Position numbers and translations under genes: made by a program
The notes under the pieces: generated by a model
Database searches by the model: none
What the model was told of the DNA's origin: nothing
Seen by the model: the letters and a program-made list of their open reading frames with translations, nothing else
Shown: one piece after another, positions 17,489 through 26,935 of the stretch
How the letters are laid out: every line of letters begins with the position of its first letter
Position numbering within the stretch: position 1 is the stretch's first letter
NCBI RefSeq assembly: GCF_000374025.1
Contig: NZ_KB893174.1
Span: forward strand, 1-64,000
Reading direction: 5' to 3'
DNA length: 64,000 nucleotides
DNA from: Spirosoma panaciterrae DSM 21099
GTDB taxonomy: Bacteria > Bacteroidota > Bacteroidia > Cytophagales > Spirosomataceae

Positions 17489-18721
17489 TCAGACAATACG
17501 CTCGGCGGTTTTCCAGATTGTTTCGTCATAAGTAATCCCCAGACCGGGTTGATTCGGAATTTGAATCGCTCCGTTTTTTACCTGAATGGCAGGTGTGTAC
17601 CAATTAGCTGGTTGGCTGGACAGGTCGAAAACGGTTTCCTGTAGCCCGTAAAGGTTCGGGCAAACTGCCGCCAGATGCCAGAATGGAGCAATCAATGGAT
17701 CGGCCTTGGGCGTATGAGGTGCAATGGATTTGTTGTATTTCCGGGCAATTTCGGCCACCTGTAATGCCCGAAGAATACCTCCGTTATAGTATAAGTCGGG
17801 TTGCAGCAAATCGTAAACATCAGTGCGGGCCAGTCGGTCAAAGCGGTAAAGACTCGTATCCTGCTCACCCCCCGCCAGCCGGATTTTAGTTAGGGCCCGG
17901 TTTACAATGCGAAGACCTTCTTCGTCTTCAAAATTGCAGGGCTCCTCAAAAATGACGACCCCATGATCTTCCAGCATGTGCCCAATGGCAACCCCTTCCT
18001 GGGCTGTATACGAGCCATTGGCATCAGCGTAAATAGTGATTGAATCGCCCAACTTTTTTCGTACCAGCGGGACAAAGGCTCGTGTCCGTCGTTCATCGTC
18101 GGGTGTGTTCTGCATTCGACCCCCGACTTTAATTTTCACGCCCTTTGCTCCCGTAAGAGCCAGTTTTTGGGCGAGCTGATCAACAACCGCATCAGGGGTT
18201 AGCGTGCCCCGGTCGAAATCGGAGATATAGACATCATAGTGGGTGCGTAGCGGTTTGCCTAGAAAGTGATAAACGGGTTTATTGACCAGCCGACCCAGCA
18301 AATCCCAGACCGCGATCTCAACCGAGCCAATGCAGTTCCAAAGAGGCATACCGGCATATTTATAATTTGAATTGAGCCGATACGCATTGTCCACTAAGTG
18401 TGGCAGATCACGGGCATCTTTTCCAATAAAATGCGGAATAACCAGCCCTTTCAGCAACGACGACAGATTCGGCATTCGGTCGTTGCATTGAGTAATTCCC
18501 CGCGTACCATCCTGAGCCGTAACGACCATCATATATTGGCCCTGCGTTTTCAACAACTCGACTGAGCGAATCAGAACCGGGCTGGATACGGCTTTATGGA
18601 TGTCGGGAAGGGGCCAGGCAGGTAAGCCATCATCGACAGCCAGCCACGAACCTACTGAATTGGTACTGGCAAACAAACCACTACTTAAAATAGCTGAATG
18701 GAGAAACTGTCGGCGGTGCAT
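17489..18721 (-). CDS. Enolase-superfamily enzyme (mandelate racemase/muconate lactonising type), Tat-exported
   Basis: A 410-residue protein. The ATG at 18721 gives a Tat-like leader (MHRRQFLHSAILSSGLFAS); an in-frame ATG at 18811 lies 90 bp upstream. The capping domain precedes a TIM-barrel with catalytic Lys196-x-Lys198 in KGVKIKVGG, metal ligands in YADANGSY, IFEEPCNF and LAGGEQD, and His336 in APHTPKAD. This set fits acid-sugar dehydratases or racemases of the MR/MLE group. Export of such an enzyme is typical for Bacteroidota growing on plant sugars. It is followed 35 bp later by the yellow-like protein. The substrate is unknown. Confidence 0.87.
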   Translation of the reverse strand: MHRRQFLHSAILSSGLFASTNSVGSWLAVDDGLPAWPLPDIHKAVSSPVLIRSVELLKTQGQYMMVVTAQDGTRGITQCNDRMPNLSSLLKGLVIPHFIGKDARDLPHLVDNAYRLNSNYKYAGMPLWNCIGSVEIAVWDLLGRLVNKPVYHFLGKPLRTHYDVYISDFDRGTLTPDAVVDQLAQKLALTGAKGVKIKVGGRMQNTPDDERRTRAFVPLVRKKLGDSITIYADANGSYTAQEGVAIGHMLEDHGVVIFEEPCNFEDEEGLRIVNRALTKIRLAGGEQDTSLYRFDRLARTDVYDLLQPDLYYNGGILRALQVAEIARKYNKSIAPHTPKADPLIAPFWHLAAVCPNLYGLQETVFDLSSQPANWYTPAIQVKNGAIQIPNQPGLGITYDETIWKTAERIV

Positions 18722-18796
18722 GGCTTTGGGGAGGAATATTCTTTCAGGAAAGGACGCCTTACAAGGAGAATACTGGATAAACTTCGATTTTTTCGA

Positions 18797-18804
18797 TATA
18801 TTTG
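18797..18804 (+). promoter_or_regulatory. Candidate -7 promoter element for the DEAD-box helicase
   Basis: TATATTTG matches the Bacteroidota consensus TAnnTTTG exactly. It lies 69 bp before the TTG start of the helicase and inside the divergent region between it and the enolase-type gene. No clear -33 TTTG is seen at standard spacing. Confidence 0.45.
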
Positions 18805-18872
18805 TTTCCAATCAAGCAGAAGCTGGCCGGGAAGTCAAGGTCAGTTAGTTTTCACCTTCACGAAGCTGTATC

Positions 18873-20366
18873 TTGACGTTTCAAGAATTTAATCTCCACG
18901 ACGACCTGTTGGCCGGTGTGGATGCCATGAACTACCTTAAGGCCACGCCGATTCAGGAACTGGCAATTCCTAAAATTCTCGAAGGGCGCGACCTCATCGC
19001 CAGTGCCCAGACCGGGACCGGTAAAACGGCGGCTTACCTGATTCCGCTACTCGATCGAATTTCTCACGCCAACCACGACCATACCAGTACGCTCGTGCTG
19101 GTACCCACGCGTGAGCTTGCCAAGCAAATTGATGAACAGGTGGAAGGCTTTGGCTATTTTGTGCAGGCTCGAAGTATTGCCATTTATGGAGGAGGCAAAG
19201 GCGACGATTGGGACAAGCAGCGTAAAGCACTTGAAACGGGAGCCGATATTATTGTGGCTACGCCTGGCCGACTCATAGCACACATGCAGTTGGGCTATGT
19301 CAACTTCGACAAAATCGACTATCTGGTTCTGGATGAAGCCGATAAAATGCTCGATATGGGCTTTTCGGACGACATACTGAATATCGTGGCCAAACTGCCT
19401 GCCAAACGGCAAACACTGCTGTTTTCGGCCACGATGCCGCCAAAGATCCGGGAGTTCTCGAAACGGATTCTGACCGAGCCCGAAGAAATTCGACTGGCCG
19501 TTTCCAAACCCGCAGCCGGGATCGATCAGCAGTTTTATCTGGCCTACGATGCCCAAAAGCTGCCGTTGTTAGTGCATCTGATTCAAAATAGCCGTACCCC
19601 TGTGCAAAGCATGGTGCTGTTTACCTCCAAAAAGGCAGAAGTGAACAGCATCGTTCGGGCATTGGGTAAACTAGGGTACGAAGCGCGGGGGATTAGCTCC
19701 GATCTGGAACAGGACGATCGGGAGGTTGTACTTCGGGATTTTAAGAACAAAGCTTTCCCGATCCTGGTCGCTACGGATGTGCTCTCGCGTGGGATCGACA
19801 TCGATAATCTGACCCACGTTGTTAATTACGATATTCCCCGCGATGCCGAAGATTACGTCCATCGGATAGGTCGGACGGCACGGGCGGCTACCACGGGTAC
19901 TGCGATCACGTTCATCAGCGATCAGGACCAGAACCGGATTGTTAATATTGAACGACTCATCGAACGGGAGGTTGACAAGCAGTCCATCACCGAAGAGTTG
20001 GGTATGGGCAAATCGCCCGTATTCGATCCGCGTCGATTTAGTGGCTTACGTAACAAAAACGGACGAGGCTCGGGGCGGGGTCGGGATAAGCGACGGAACG
20101 ACGAACGACGGAAGCAGGAGCCTGGGGCAACCAGTACCTCCCAGCAGGCTAATCGTCGGGAGCGGAGCGAAAAAACAGGGCAGAAACCTCGTCCTGATGC
20201 AACGGTAGAGGGTGAAAAACCGTCTGTTCCGGTAAATGCCGAAGGGCAGCCAGTTGGTAAACCAAAACGCCGGAAAAAACGTCGGCGTGGACCAAAAAGT
20301 GATGAACCCGGTAATGGGGCTGCCCAAACGGTTTCATCCGCCAATCCTGAAGCTACCGGCGAATAG
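18873..20366 (+). CDS. DEAD-box ATP-dependent RNA helicase
   Basis: A 497-residue helicase with Q motif FQEFNLHDDLL, Walker A AQTGTGKT (about 45-52), VPTRELAKQ, TPGRL, DEAD near residue 149, SAT, then in the second domain VATDVLSRGIDIDN and HRIGRTARA. A tail of about 100 residues is rich in Arg, Lys, Gly and Ser (GRGSGRGRDKRRND) and probably binds RNA non-specifically, as in RhlE-type helicases of cold adaptation and ribosome assembly. The start is TTG at 18873 (TTG ACG TTT); no ATG is available before the Q motif. The pseudogene at 20376 starts 9 bp after its stop. Confidence 0.93.
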   Translation: MTFQEFNLHDDLLAGVDAMNYLKATPIQELAIPKILEGRDLIASAQTGTGKTAAYLIPLLDRISHANHDHTSTLVLVPTRELAKQIDEQVEGFGYFVQARSIAIYGGGKGDDWDKQRKALETGADIIVATPGRLIAHMQLGYVNFDKIDYLVLDEADKMLDMGFSDDILNIVAKLPAKRQTLLFSATMPPKIREFSKRILTEPEEIRLAVSKPAAGIDQQFYLAYDAQKLPLLVHLIQNSRTPVQSMVLFTSKKAEVNSIVRALGKLGYEARGISSDLEQDDREVVLRDFKNKAFPILVATDVLSRGIDIDNLTHVVNYDIPRDAEDYVHRIGRTARAATTGTAITFISDQDQNRIVNIERLIEREVDKQSITEELGMGKSPVFDPRRFSGLRNKNGRGSGRGRDKRRNDERRKQEPGATSTSQQANRRERSEKTGQKPRPDATVEGEKPSVPVNAEGQPVGKPKRRKKRRRGPKSDEPGNGAAQTVSSANPEATGE

Positions 20367-20375
20367 CGGTTGCCA

Positions 20376-21487
20376 ATGACTACACCCATTTCACGACGAA
20401 CGTCCCTGCAAACCCTTTCCTTAGCGGTTGGCAGTATCTTGACTCAGCCGATCAACGGGCTGGGGGCAAGCGAGCCTGCTCCTAAAAAATTAGGGATAGC
20501 TCTGGTTGGCCTGGGCAATTATGCAACCAATCAGCTGGCCCCGGCTCTTCAGGAAACCCAGAACTGTTACCTCGCTGGTATTGTAACCGGCTCGCCCGAA
20601 AAGGCCAAAGTCTGGTCTTCGAAATATGCCATTCCAGCGAAGAACATCTACAATTATCAGACCTTCGATCAGATTCGGAACAACCCCGATATTGATATTA
20701 TCTACGTGGTGTTGCCGAATTTTCTGCATGCCGAGTACACCATACGGGCAGCGCAGGCAGGTAAACACGTGATCTGTGAGAAACCCATGGCGATGAATGC
20801 CAATGAGGCCCGACAGATGATTACAGCTTGTGAGAAAGCCGGGGTTCAGTTGTCGGTAGGGTATCGGCTGTACTTCGAGCCGCACCATCTGGAAATGCGT
20901 CGACTGGTGGCCGAAAAGGCATTTGGACAGGTGAAAGTGATTGAGTCGGCCTTGGGGTTTACGGTGCCAGGCCCTGACTCATGGCGACTGGATAAAAAGA
21001 TCGGCGGGGGAGGAGCGATTATGGATTTGGGTATTTATGCCAACAGGGCGCACGGCGAACGCTCAATCTGGACCCGATCAGTGTAACTGCGCAGGCGTTT
21101 ACCTACGATAAAGCGCATTTCAAAGACGTTCATGAGATGGTATTCTGGCAGTTTGAGTTTCCGGGTGGAACCATTGCGGATTGCCGAACGACGTACTCGT
21201 CCTATGTTGACCGGCTTTACGTGACCTGCGAACGCTGGGGCTGGTACAAGCTCGAACCTGCGTATAATGCAACGGGGGCTCAGGGCGTAACCAGCAAAGG
21301 CCCTATGCTTATGACTGCCCCGAATTATCAGCAAGTAGCGCAGATGGACGCCTTTGCGCAATCGATCTGGAACAAAACCACTCCCGAGGCTTCGGGCGAA
21401 GAAGGCTGGAAAGATATGAAGCTTATTGGCGCTATTCTACAGGCAGCCGATACAGGGCGGAAAATTATGATCGACCTGAAAAGCTAG
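20376..21487 (+). pseudogene. Gfo/Idh/MocA oxidoreductase, Tat-exported, frameshifted
   Basis: Starts at ATG 20376 with a Tat leader (SRRTSLQTLSLAVGS), then a Rossmann fold (LGIALVGLGNYATNQLA) and the EKP motif (ICEKPMAMNANEA). The frame runs to a stop at 21086, but from about 21041 the meaningful protein continues in another frame: NLDPISVTAQAFTYDK, then a full C-terminal domain to 21487. Adding one C after GCC at 21039-21041 restores a continuous 370-codon frame reading AQQGARRTLNLDP, as in glucose-fructose oxidoreductase relatives. So one base is missing, through real mutation or sequencing error. Intact, it would be a periplasmic sugar oxidoreductase. Confidence 0.85.
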
Positions 21488-22728
21488 AACACTTCCCCCA
21501 GGTTGAAGAATAAGCCGTGGGAACCATCCATGCCGAAGCCGTAGTCGATGGAGAGATTGGTACGGGAGATCTTGTTCATTTTTATACGTAATCCTCCGCC
21601 AACAGCAGGAACTACCTTTTCAAATTGTCGAGTCGCCTGTTCGGTAACCGTTTGGGCATTGGCGAAAATAACCCCCCCAAGCAGGCGATCGTCCGTGATG
21701 TGAAAGCGGTATTCGGCTTCGGCATAAAGCAGGTTTTTTCCCCGAAAGCGCCCCTGAATAAACCCTCGCCCCAGATTACCATTGCTATCCCAGCCCGTAC
21801 TGGGCAAATCGAGAAAAGGGGGATTGCCGTTGAGGGTGAATGCGTTGTATGACCATAGGGCCAGAACATTGCCCGATCGTAGTGAAACTGGAATATACTT
21901 CCTTACCTCCAGTAGCAAGGATTGATACGTCTCATCACTCCCCAGAAATTCCATATTGCTGCGTAACACAGCATTGGCATATAAGCCTCCGGTTGGATTG
22001 ATGGAATTCTGACGGTTATCATACAATACATGGAGCGTAGGCCCAGACGAAACCGAACGACCCTGAACACCGTATGGGTAGCCCGAAATCCGTGTAAACT
22101 CCCGGAAATCGTTATAACTCTCAATGTTCCAGTGCAGGTCCAGATGGTAGCCGATACCCGCATAAAAATTGGGGGCTAATTGACGCAATAGGCTCTGGTA
22201 CATACGCAGATACGCATAATCCATATCCACCACCCGTCGGTCGGTCGAGGTGTACATACCCAGTCCATAGGTAGCTTGTGGGTAATGCATCAGCCGCCAG
22301 TCGTTTGTCCACAGGAAGCGATTATTGCGACTCCATATCTGCGAAAGGGCCGTAAGAAAGGCCTGATTATTCTGCGTATAGGTAAGTTGCGTGCTAATCG
22401 TCGACATGTTGGCACCTGGCCGTCGAAAGGGCGTATTTACTAGAACGGCGGCCAGTAACTGCGTCTGTAAGGTATAGCCAACCTGAGGAATGACAATCAG
22501 AAATCGTTTGCCTTCATGCAGACTTGCCGAGTCGTGTGGGACAATGTGTAAGCGAGGAAACCAGCGGCTAAATAAATCAGCTACATCATGAGCGGGCGTA
22601 ACCGACTGATTAAAGGGTAGATTGGATGGGGATGAGGTCGTGTCCGAAAGCGGCATTTGAGCCAGAGCGATGGCATTCGATCCGATCAGCAATAGTAAAC
22701 CCACAAACGAACGATAGAAGAGCTTCAT
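21484..22728 (-). CDS. Outer membrane protein of BamA/TamA-like surface-antigen type
   Basis: A 414-residue protein with signal peptide (cleavage near IALAQ) followed by about 60 linker residues and a beta-barrel domain matching Bac_surface_Ag (PF01103). Evidence is alternating aromatic strands, the SGPTLHVLYDNRQNSINPTGG turn, GRGFIQGRFRGKNLLYAEAEYRF near residue 320 (the L6 R-G-x-F-type loop), and a C-terminal strand ending in LGEVF. POTRA domains are absent, so it is not the essential BamA. The function is unknown. Its stop overlaps the end of the convergent pseudogene by 4 bp. Confidence 0.8.
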   Translation of the reverse strand: MKLFYRSFVGLLLLIGSNAIALAQMPLSDTTSSPSNLPFNQSVTPAHDVADLFSRWFPRLHIVPHDSASLHEGKRFLIVIPQVGYTLQTQLLAAVLVNTPFRRPGANMSTISTQLTYTQNNQAFLTALSQIWSRNNRFLWTNDWRLMHYPQATYGLGMYTSTDRRVVDMDYAYLRMYQSLLRQLAPNFYAGIGYHLDLHWNIESYNDFREFTRISGYPYGVQGRSVSSGPTLHVLYDNRQNSINPTGGLYANAVLRSNMEFLGSDETYQSLLLEVRKYIPVSLRSGNVLALWSYNAFTLNGNPPFLDLPSTGWDSNGNLGRGFIQGRFRGKNLLYAEAEYRFHITDDRLLGGVIFANAQTVTEQATRQFEKVVPAVGGGLRIKMNKISRTNLSIDYGFGMDGSHGLFFNLGEVF

Positions 22729-22855
22729 AAGTGGGTTAGAACGATTGCATGGGGCCTTAAAAATGCTTTATCAACAGGTACTGCCACAGAATTACAGCTA
22801 CTAAAACGCTGTAAAGCACCAGAACGTTGCAAAACTGTGGGGTTTTACAACACAA

Positions 22856-22894
22856 CGCTGGTTCAATAGGTGAAAACAAACCATAGAACCAGCG
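22856..22894. terminator. Inverted repeat with 9-bp arms after the secreted-protein gene
   Basis: CGCTGGTTC (22856-22864) pairs with GAACCAGCG (22886-22894) around a 21-base loop, 18 bp beyond the stop of the minus-strand gene at 22912. The minus strand shows T-rich sequence after it (GTTTTG region at 22830-22850 complement is only partly T-rich), so termination is plausible but not sure. Confidence 0.4.
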
Positions 22895-22911
22895 GTAACA
22901 GTACGACAAAG

Positions 22912-23658
22912 TTATAGCTTATTGTAATAGGCAAACACGGTCATCAGGCCCGAACGGGATTTTAGGTCTGGTTTCTGAGTCTTCAAAAACGCTTCAATCT
23001 GTTCTTTTTTGTCACCCATCAACTCTAGTATAGATTTTTTACCCGGCGAAAATTTTAGGGCTTTCTTATCGCGGGCAACGTACCAGTCCATTTTCTTCAT
23101 GTATTCATCATCCTTGGTTCCCGTATTCATAGCCATATTATAATTGGCTTTGCGGATGTAGACCGTAGGATATTGCAGTAAATCCAGTTTGCCGCCGTTA
23201 ACCAATTGCTCGAAAAAACCATTCAGCGATTCGGCTTCGCCCTGGTATTCATGCACGTTGATGAATCGACTGACAGACCCAAACAGGTTGTTCCGGTCAA
23301 CATAGCGTACGGCCGAGGCTTTGACGGCTTTGACACTCCTGGCTCCGGCTTTGATTTCCACTTCATTTGTCGACAGATCCAGCCGTACGGGGACACCAGC
23401 CAGCGAATCGTTCGTTAACGAAACCCCTACCTTATTATAGAATTTTACATTACCCGCCTGCCAGGTAGTATCCAGATACGGATCGCCAAGGAGTTTGCCC
23501 GGCTCTCCTTTAATGGTAAAGAGTGTGGAGTTGTTAGAAACGTTCAGATTCGTAAAATTGATACGGTCGCGCGTTGTTTGGGCCATGTATTCGGTTTGTG
23601 CCTGAGAGAACGCTGGGATCGATCCGACCAGGCAAAGGGCGAAAAGAAAAAAACGCAT
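22912..23658 (-). CDS. Secreted protein of unknown function
   Basis: A 248-residue protein with a signal peptide (MRFFLFALCLVGSIPAFSQAQ). The mature part has a beta-rich half (GKLLGDPYLDTTWQAGNVKFYNK, then VPVRLDLSTNEVEIKAG) and a helical, Lys-rich C-terminal quarter (SPGKKSILELMGDKKEQIEAFLKTQ). It resembles conserved hypothetical secreted proteins of Cytophagales; I know no function. It is divergent from the amidohydrolase operon. Confidence 0.75.
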   Translation of the reverse strand: MRFFLFALCLVGSIPAFSQAQTEYMAQTTRDRINFTNLNVSNNSTLFTIKGEPGKLLGDPYLDTTWQAGNVKFYNKVGVSLTNDSLAGVPVRLDLSTNEVEIKAGARSVKAVKASAVRYVDRNNLFGSVSRFINVHEYQGEAESLNGFFEQLVNGGKLDLLQYPTVYIRKANYNMAMNTGTKDDEYMKKMDWYVARDKKALKFSPGKKSILELMGDKKEQIEAFLKTQKPDLKSRSGLMTVFAYYNKL

Positions 23659-23785
23659 AGGAAAATAAATAGAATGGTTATCAAGTAATAAAGAAACAAA
23701 TTATCATTGAAAATAAATAATGTAAGGCTGCCTTAATTCGCAAAATCTTCTTTGGCTCTGATGCCCAAAGGCGCTTTTATTTCTG

Positions 23786-23793
23786 TATTTTTG
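23786..23793 (+). promoter_or_regulatory. Candidate -7 promoter element for the amidohydrolase operon
   Basis: TATTTTTG matches TAnnTTTG, 31 bp before the ATG at 23824. A TTTG at 23751-23754 is too far upstream (31 bp) for the usual -33 spacing, so only the -7 part is supported. Confidence 0.4.
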
Positions 23794-23823
23794 GCAGTTA
23801 ACCCAATCAACAACTAGTCTTTC

Positions 23824-26800
23824 ATGATAAAACATTTCCTGACAGGACTGCTTACAGTCAGTCTGGCCTATGGGTCTTTGGCTCAGACAACCTTCCCCCA
23901 AAATGGTGTTTACGACGAGCGACCAGGGCTGTACGCCTTCACCAACGCCACCATCGTTGTAGACCCGCAAACTACACTTCAAAACGCGACACTGCTCATC
24001 CGTAACGGGCGTATCGAAGCCGTTGGAACCAACGTTTCCGTTCCGGCCGGAACGGTCATTGCTGACCTCAAAGGCAAACGTATTTACCCAGCCCTGATCG
24101 ACATCGACTCAGACTATGGTATGCCTGAGGTTACGCGTGGACCGGGTGGCGGTGGCCGTGGAGCTGGCGCTCCGCAGTACGAATCGAACAAGAAAGGACC
24201 GTATTACTGGAACCAGGCCATTCAGCCTGAAAATGAGGCTGGCATCATCTTTAAAGCGAATGCGGCCAAGGCCGACGAGTTACGTAAACTGGGCTTTGGG
24301 GCTGTGCTCGTTCACCCACACGATGGGATTGCCCGGGGTACGGGTGCACTGGTAACGCTGGCCGATGATCGGGAAAATACACTGGTATTGAAACCGAATG
24401 CAACCGCCCATTTTTCGTTCAGCAAAGGAACGTCTACCCAGCAATATCCCAACTCCATGATGGGGGTGGTAGCTTTGCTGCGGCAGGCTATGTATGATGC
24501 CGACTGGTATAAGCGGGCAGGCAGCAAAGAACAGGCTAATATGTCGCTCGACGCTCTGAACCGGATTCGCAGCCTGCCAACCATTTTTGAGGCCAATGAC
24601 AAACTGGGTATCATGCGGGCCGATAAGATCGGGGATGAGTTTGGGGTTCAGTATATTGTGCGTAGTACGGGCGATGAATACCAGATGATCGATGAGGTCA
24701 GGAAAACGGGGGCTTCGCTGATTGTGCCCCTGAACTTTCCACAACCGTATGATGTCGAAGACCCCTGGGATGCCGATAATGTGTCGCTGGCCGAGCTTAA
24801 ACATTGGGAAATGGCCCCTTCAAATGCGGGCCGATTGGCCGCTGCCAATATTCCGTTTGCCTTCACGACCGCCGGCTTACGCAACAAGACTGATTTCTGG
24901 CCGAATTTGCGAAAAGCCATTGAAAATGGCCTGCCAGAGCAAAAAGCCCTCGAAGCGCTGACCACCATTCCAGCCAAACTGATCCACGCTGAAGATATGC
25001 TCGGTTCCTTGCAGAAAGGACGGGTGGCTAATTTTATTATCACATCCGGCAATCTGTTCAGTGCTGATAACGTGATCTATGAAAGCTGGACACAGGGCAA
25101 ACAGTACATCGTAACGACCAAAGCTCCGGTTGATCTGCGGGGTAGCTGGGCACTGACAATCGGCGATCGGAGCAACCTGAAACTGAACATTACCGGAAAA
25201 ACACCGGATAAACTGGACTACCAGATCGTTGCTGATACGGCCCGGATTACCCCTAAAGTAGCGGCAAGTGGGGAGTTGATTTCGATGCAGGTTCAACTGA
25301 ACCGTCGGCAGCCGGGAACGACTCGCCTGACCGGTTACCGGACGTCTCCTACGGAGTTCAAAGGTGATGGGGAAATGCCGAATGGACAAATCGTTCAATG
25401 GTCGGCCGTTCGGACGGGAGATGCCCCGGCTTCGACCACGGCCACCTCAACTACGGCCACTAGCAGTACATCGGCCATGGCGTCGACTACGGCTACAACG
25501 CCTGCCAGTAGCACGGCCACATTGCTTTATCCGTTTGTCGGTATGGGTAATGCACAGAAGCCCAAAGCTGAATCTGTACTCATCCGGAACGCCACCGTCT
25601 GGACGAACGAAAAGGATGGTGTCTTGAGCGGTGCCGATGTGCTGGTTACGGATGGGAAAATTTCGAAAGTAGGGAAGGGGCTAACGGCTCCGGCGGGTGT
25701 AAAGGAAGTGGATGGAACGGGTAAGCACCTGACCAACGGCATTATCGACGAACACTCACACATCGCGCTGTTGTCCATCAACGAAGGCGGGCAGTCAAGT
25801 TCAGCCGAAGTACGGATGTCGGATGTCATCAATCCCGAAGACATTAATATCTATCGGCAACTGGCCGGTGGGGTAACCGCGTCTCAACTGCTTCATGGTT
25901 CGGCCAACTCCATCGGAGGGCAATCAGCCCTGGTGAAACTGAAATGGGGTGAATCGCCCGAGGGTATGCTGATCAAAGGGGCAGATGGCTTTATCAAGTT
26001 TGCACTCGGTGAAAACGTGAAGCAGTCCAACTACCCGAACCCGAACGTACTGACCCGATTCCCCCAATCGCGGATGGGCGTTGAGCAGGTGTACATGGAT
26101 CATTTCACCCGCGCGAAAGAATACGCGAAAGGCTGGGAGGTTTACAATAAACTATCTGCCAAAGAAAAAGCAACGGCAATGCCTCCCCGTCGGGATATTG
26201 AACTCGATGCCCTGGCTGAAATTCTGGCTGCCAAACGGTTTATTACCTGCCACTCCTACGTGCAGTCGGAAATCAATATGCTGCTCAAAGTAGCGGATTC
26301 GCTGGGCTTTAAAGTCAACACGTTCACGCACATTCTGGAAGGCTATAAGCTGGCCGATAAAATGGCGAAACACGGTGTCGGGGGCTCGTCGTTTGCCGAC
26401 TGGTGGGCCTATAAAATGGAAGTACACGATGCCATTCCGTACAATGCTGCGCTGATGCACCGTCAGGGGGTGGTTGTGTCCATCAACTCCGACGACGCCG
26501 AAATGGCCCGCCGATTGAATCAGGAAGCGGCTAAAACGGTTGAGTATGGTGGCGTAAGTGAAGAAGATGCCTGGAAAATGGTAACCCTTAACCCCGCGAA
26601 ACTCCTGCACCTGGATACCCGCCTGGGTAGTATCCGGCCTGGTAAAGATGCCGACCTGGTATTGTGGAATGCGCACCCGCTTTCCATTTATGCCCGTCCC
26701 GAAATCACCATGATCGAAGGCGCTACGTACTTCAGCCTTAAAGATGAAGACGCCAAACGCGATGCCTTGCATGCAGAACGTTCGCGGATCATCCAGAAAA

Positions 26801-26928
26801 TGCTGGCAGCGAAAGCGAGTGGCGCGTCGACGGTCCGTCCAACGTTCCGTCGGGCACGTATGTGGCATTGTGAAGACATTGAAGGGGTGATGGCCGAAGG
26901 GGAAGAAGAAAAAGCAGAGAGTAAATAA
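23824..26928 (+). CDS. Secreted protein with two amidohydrolase domains
   Basis: A 1034-residue protein with signal peptide (to SLAQ). Residues about 35-440 form an amidohydrolase-like domain whose normal HxH position reads YPALIDIDSDYG, so it lacks these metal ligands. A middle beta domain with a Ser/Thr/Ala-rich linker (about residues 535-568) leads to a second domain (about 585-1000) with intact motifs: NGIIDEHSHI, TCHSY, FTHILEG and INSDDAEM. Together these suggest a binuclear or mononuclear metal hydrolase acting on cyclic amides or peptides in the periplasm. The next gene starts 8 bp downstream, encodes a further amidohydrolase-like protein, and is surely co-transcribed. Confidence 0.87.
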   Translation: MIKHFLTGLLTVSLAYGSLAQTTFPQNGVYDERPGLYAFTNATIVVDPQTTLQNATLLIRNGRIEAVGTNVSVPAGTVIADLKGKRIYPALIDIDSDYGMPEVTRGPGGGGRGAGAPQYESNKKGPYYWNQAIQPENEAGIIFKANAAKADELRKLGFGAVLVHPHDGIARGTGALVTLADDRENTLVLKPNATAHFSFSKGTSTQQYPNSMMGVVALLRQAMYDADWYKRAGSKEQANMSLDALNRIRSLPTIFEANDKLGIMRADKIGDEFGVQYIVRSTGDEYQMIDEVRKTGASLIVPLNFPQPYDVEDPWDADNVSLAELKHWEMAPSNAGRLAAANIPFAFTTAGLRNKTDFWPNLRKAIENGLPEQKALEALTTIPAKLIHAEDMLGSLQKGRVANFIITSGNLFSADNVIYESWTQGKQYIVTTKAPVDLRGSWALTIGDRSNLKLNITGKTPDKLDYQIVADTARITPKVAASGELISMQVQLNRRQPGTTRLTGYRTSPTEFKGDGEMPNGQIVQWSAVRTGDAPASTTATSTTATSSTSAMASTTATTPASSTATLLYPFVGMGNAQKPKAESVLIRNATVWTNEKDGVLSGADVLVTDGKISKVGKGLTAPAGVKEVDGTGKHLTNGIIDEHSHIALLSINEGGQSSSAEVRMSDVINPEDINIYRQLAGGVTASQLLHGSANSIGGQSALVKLKWGESPEGMLIKGADGFIKFALGENVKQSNYPNPNVLTRFPQSRMGVEQVYMDHFTRAKEYAKGWEVYNKLSAKEKATAMPPRRDIELDALAEILAAKRFITCHSYVQSEINMLLKVADSLGFKVNTFTHILEGYKLADKMAKHGVGGSSFADWWAYKMEVHDAIPYNAALMHRQGVVVSINSDDAEMARRLNQEAAKTVEYGGVSEEDAWKMVTLNPAKLLHLDTRLGSIRPGKDADLVLWNAHPLSIYARPEITMIEGATYFSLKDEDAKRDALHAERSRIIQKMLAAKASGASTVRPTFRRARMWHCEDIEGVMAEGEEEKAESK

Positions 26929-26935
26929 TCGAACG

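Noticed and set aside
25430-25530. Repeated ACxACGGCxACx words that could look like an array of repeats
   Set aside because: They are in frame inside the amidohydrolase gene and encode a Ser/Thr/Ala linker; there are no constant repeats with spacers, so not CRISPR.
26152-26868. A 238-codon minus-strand frame inside the amidohydrolase gene
   Set aside because: It lies fully within a gene with conserved metal motifs on the other strand and shows no domain.
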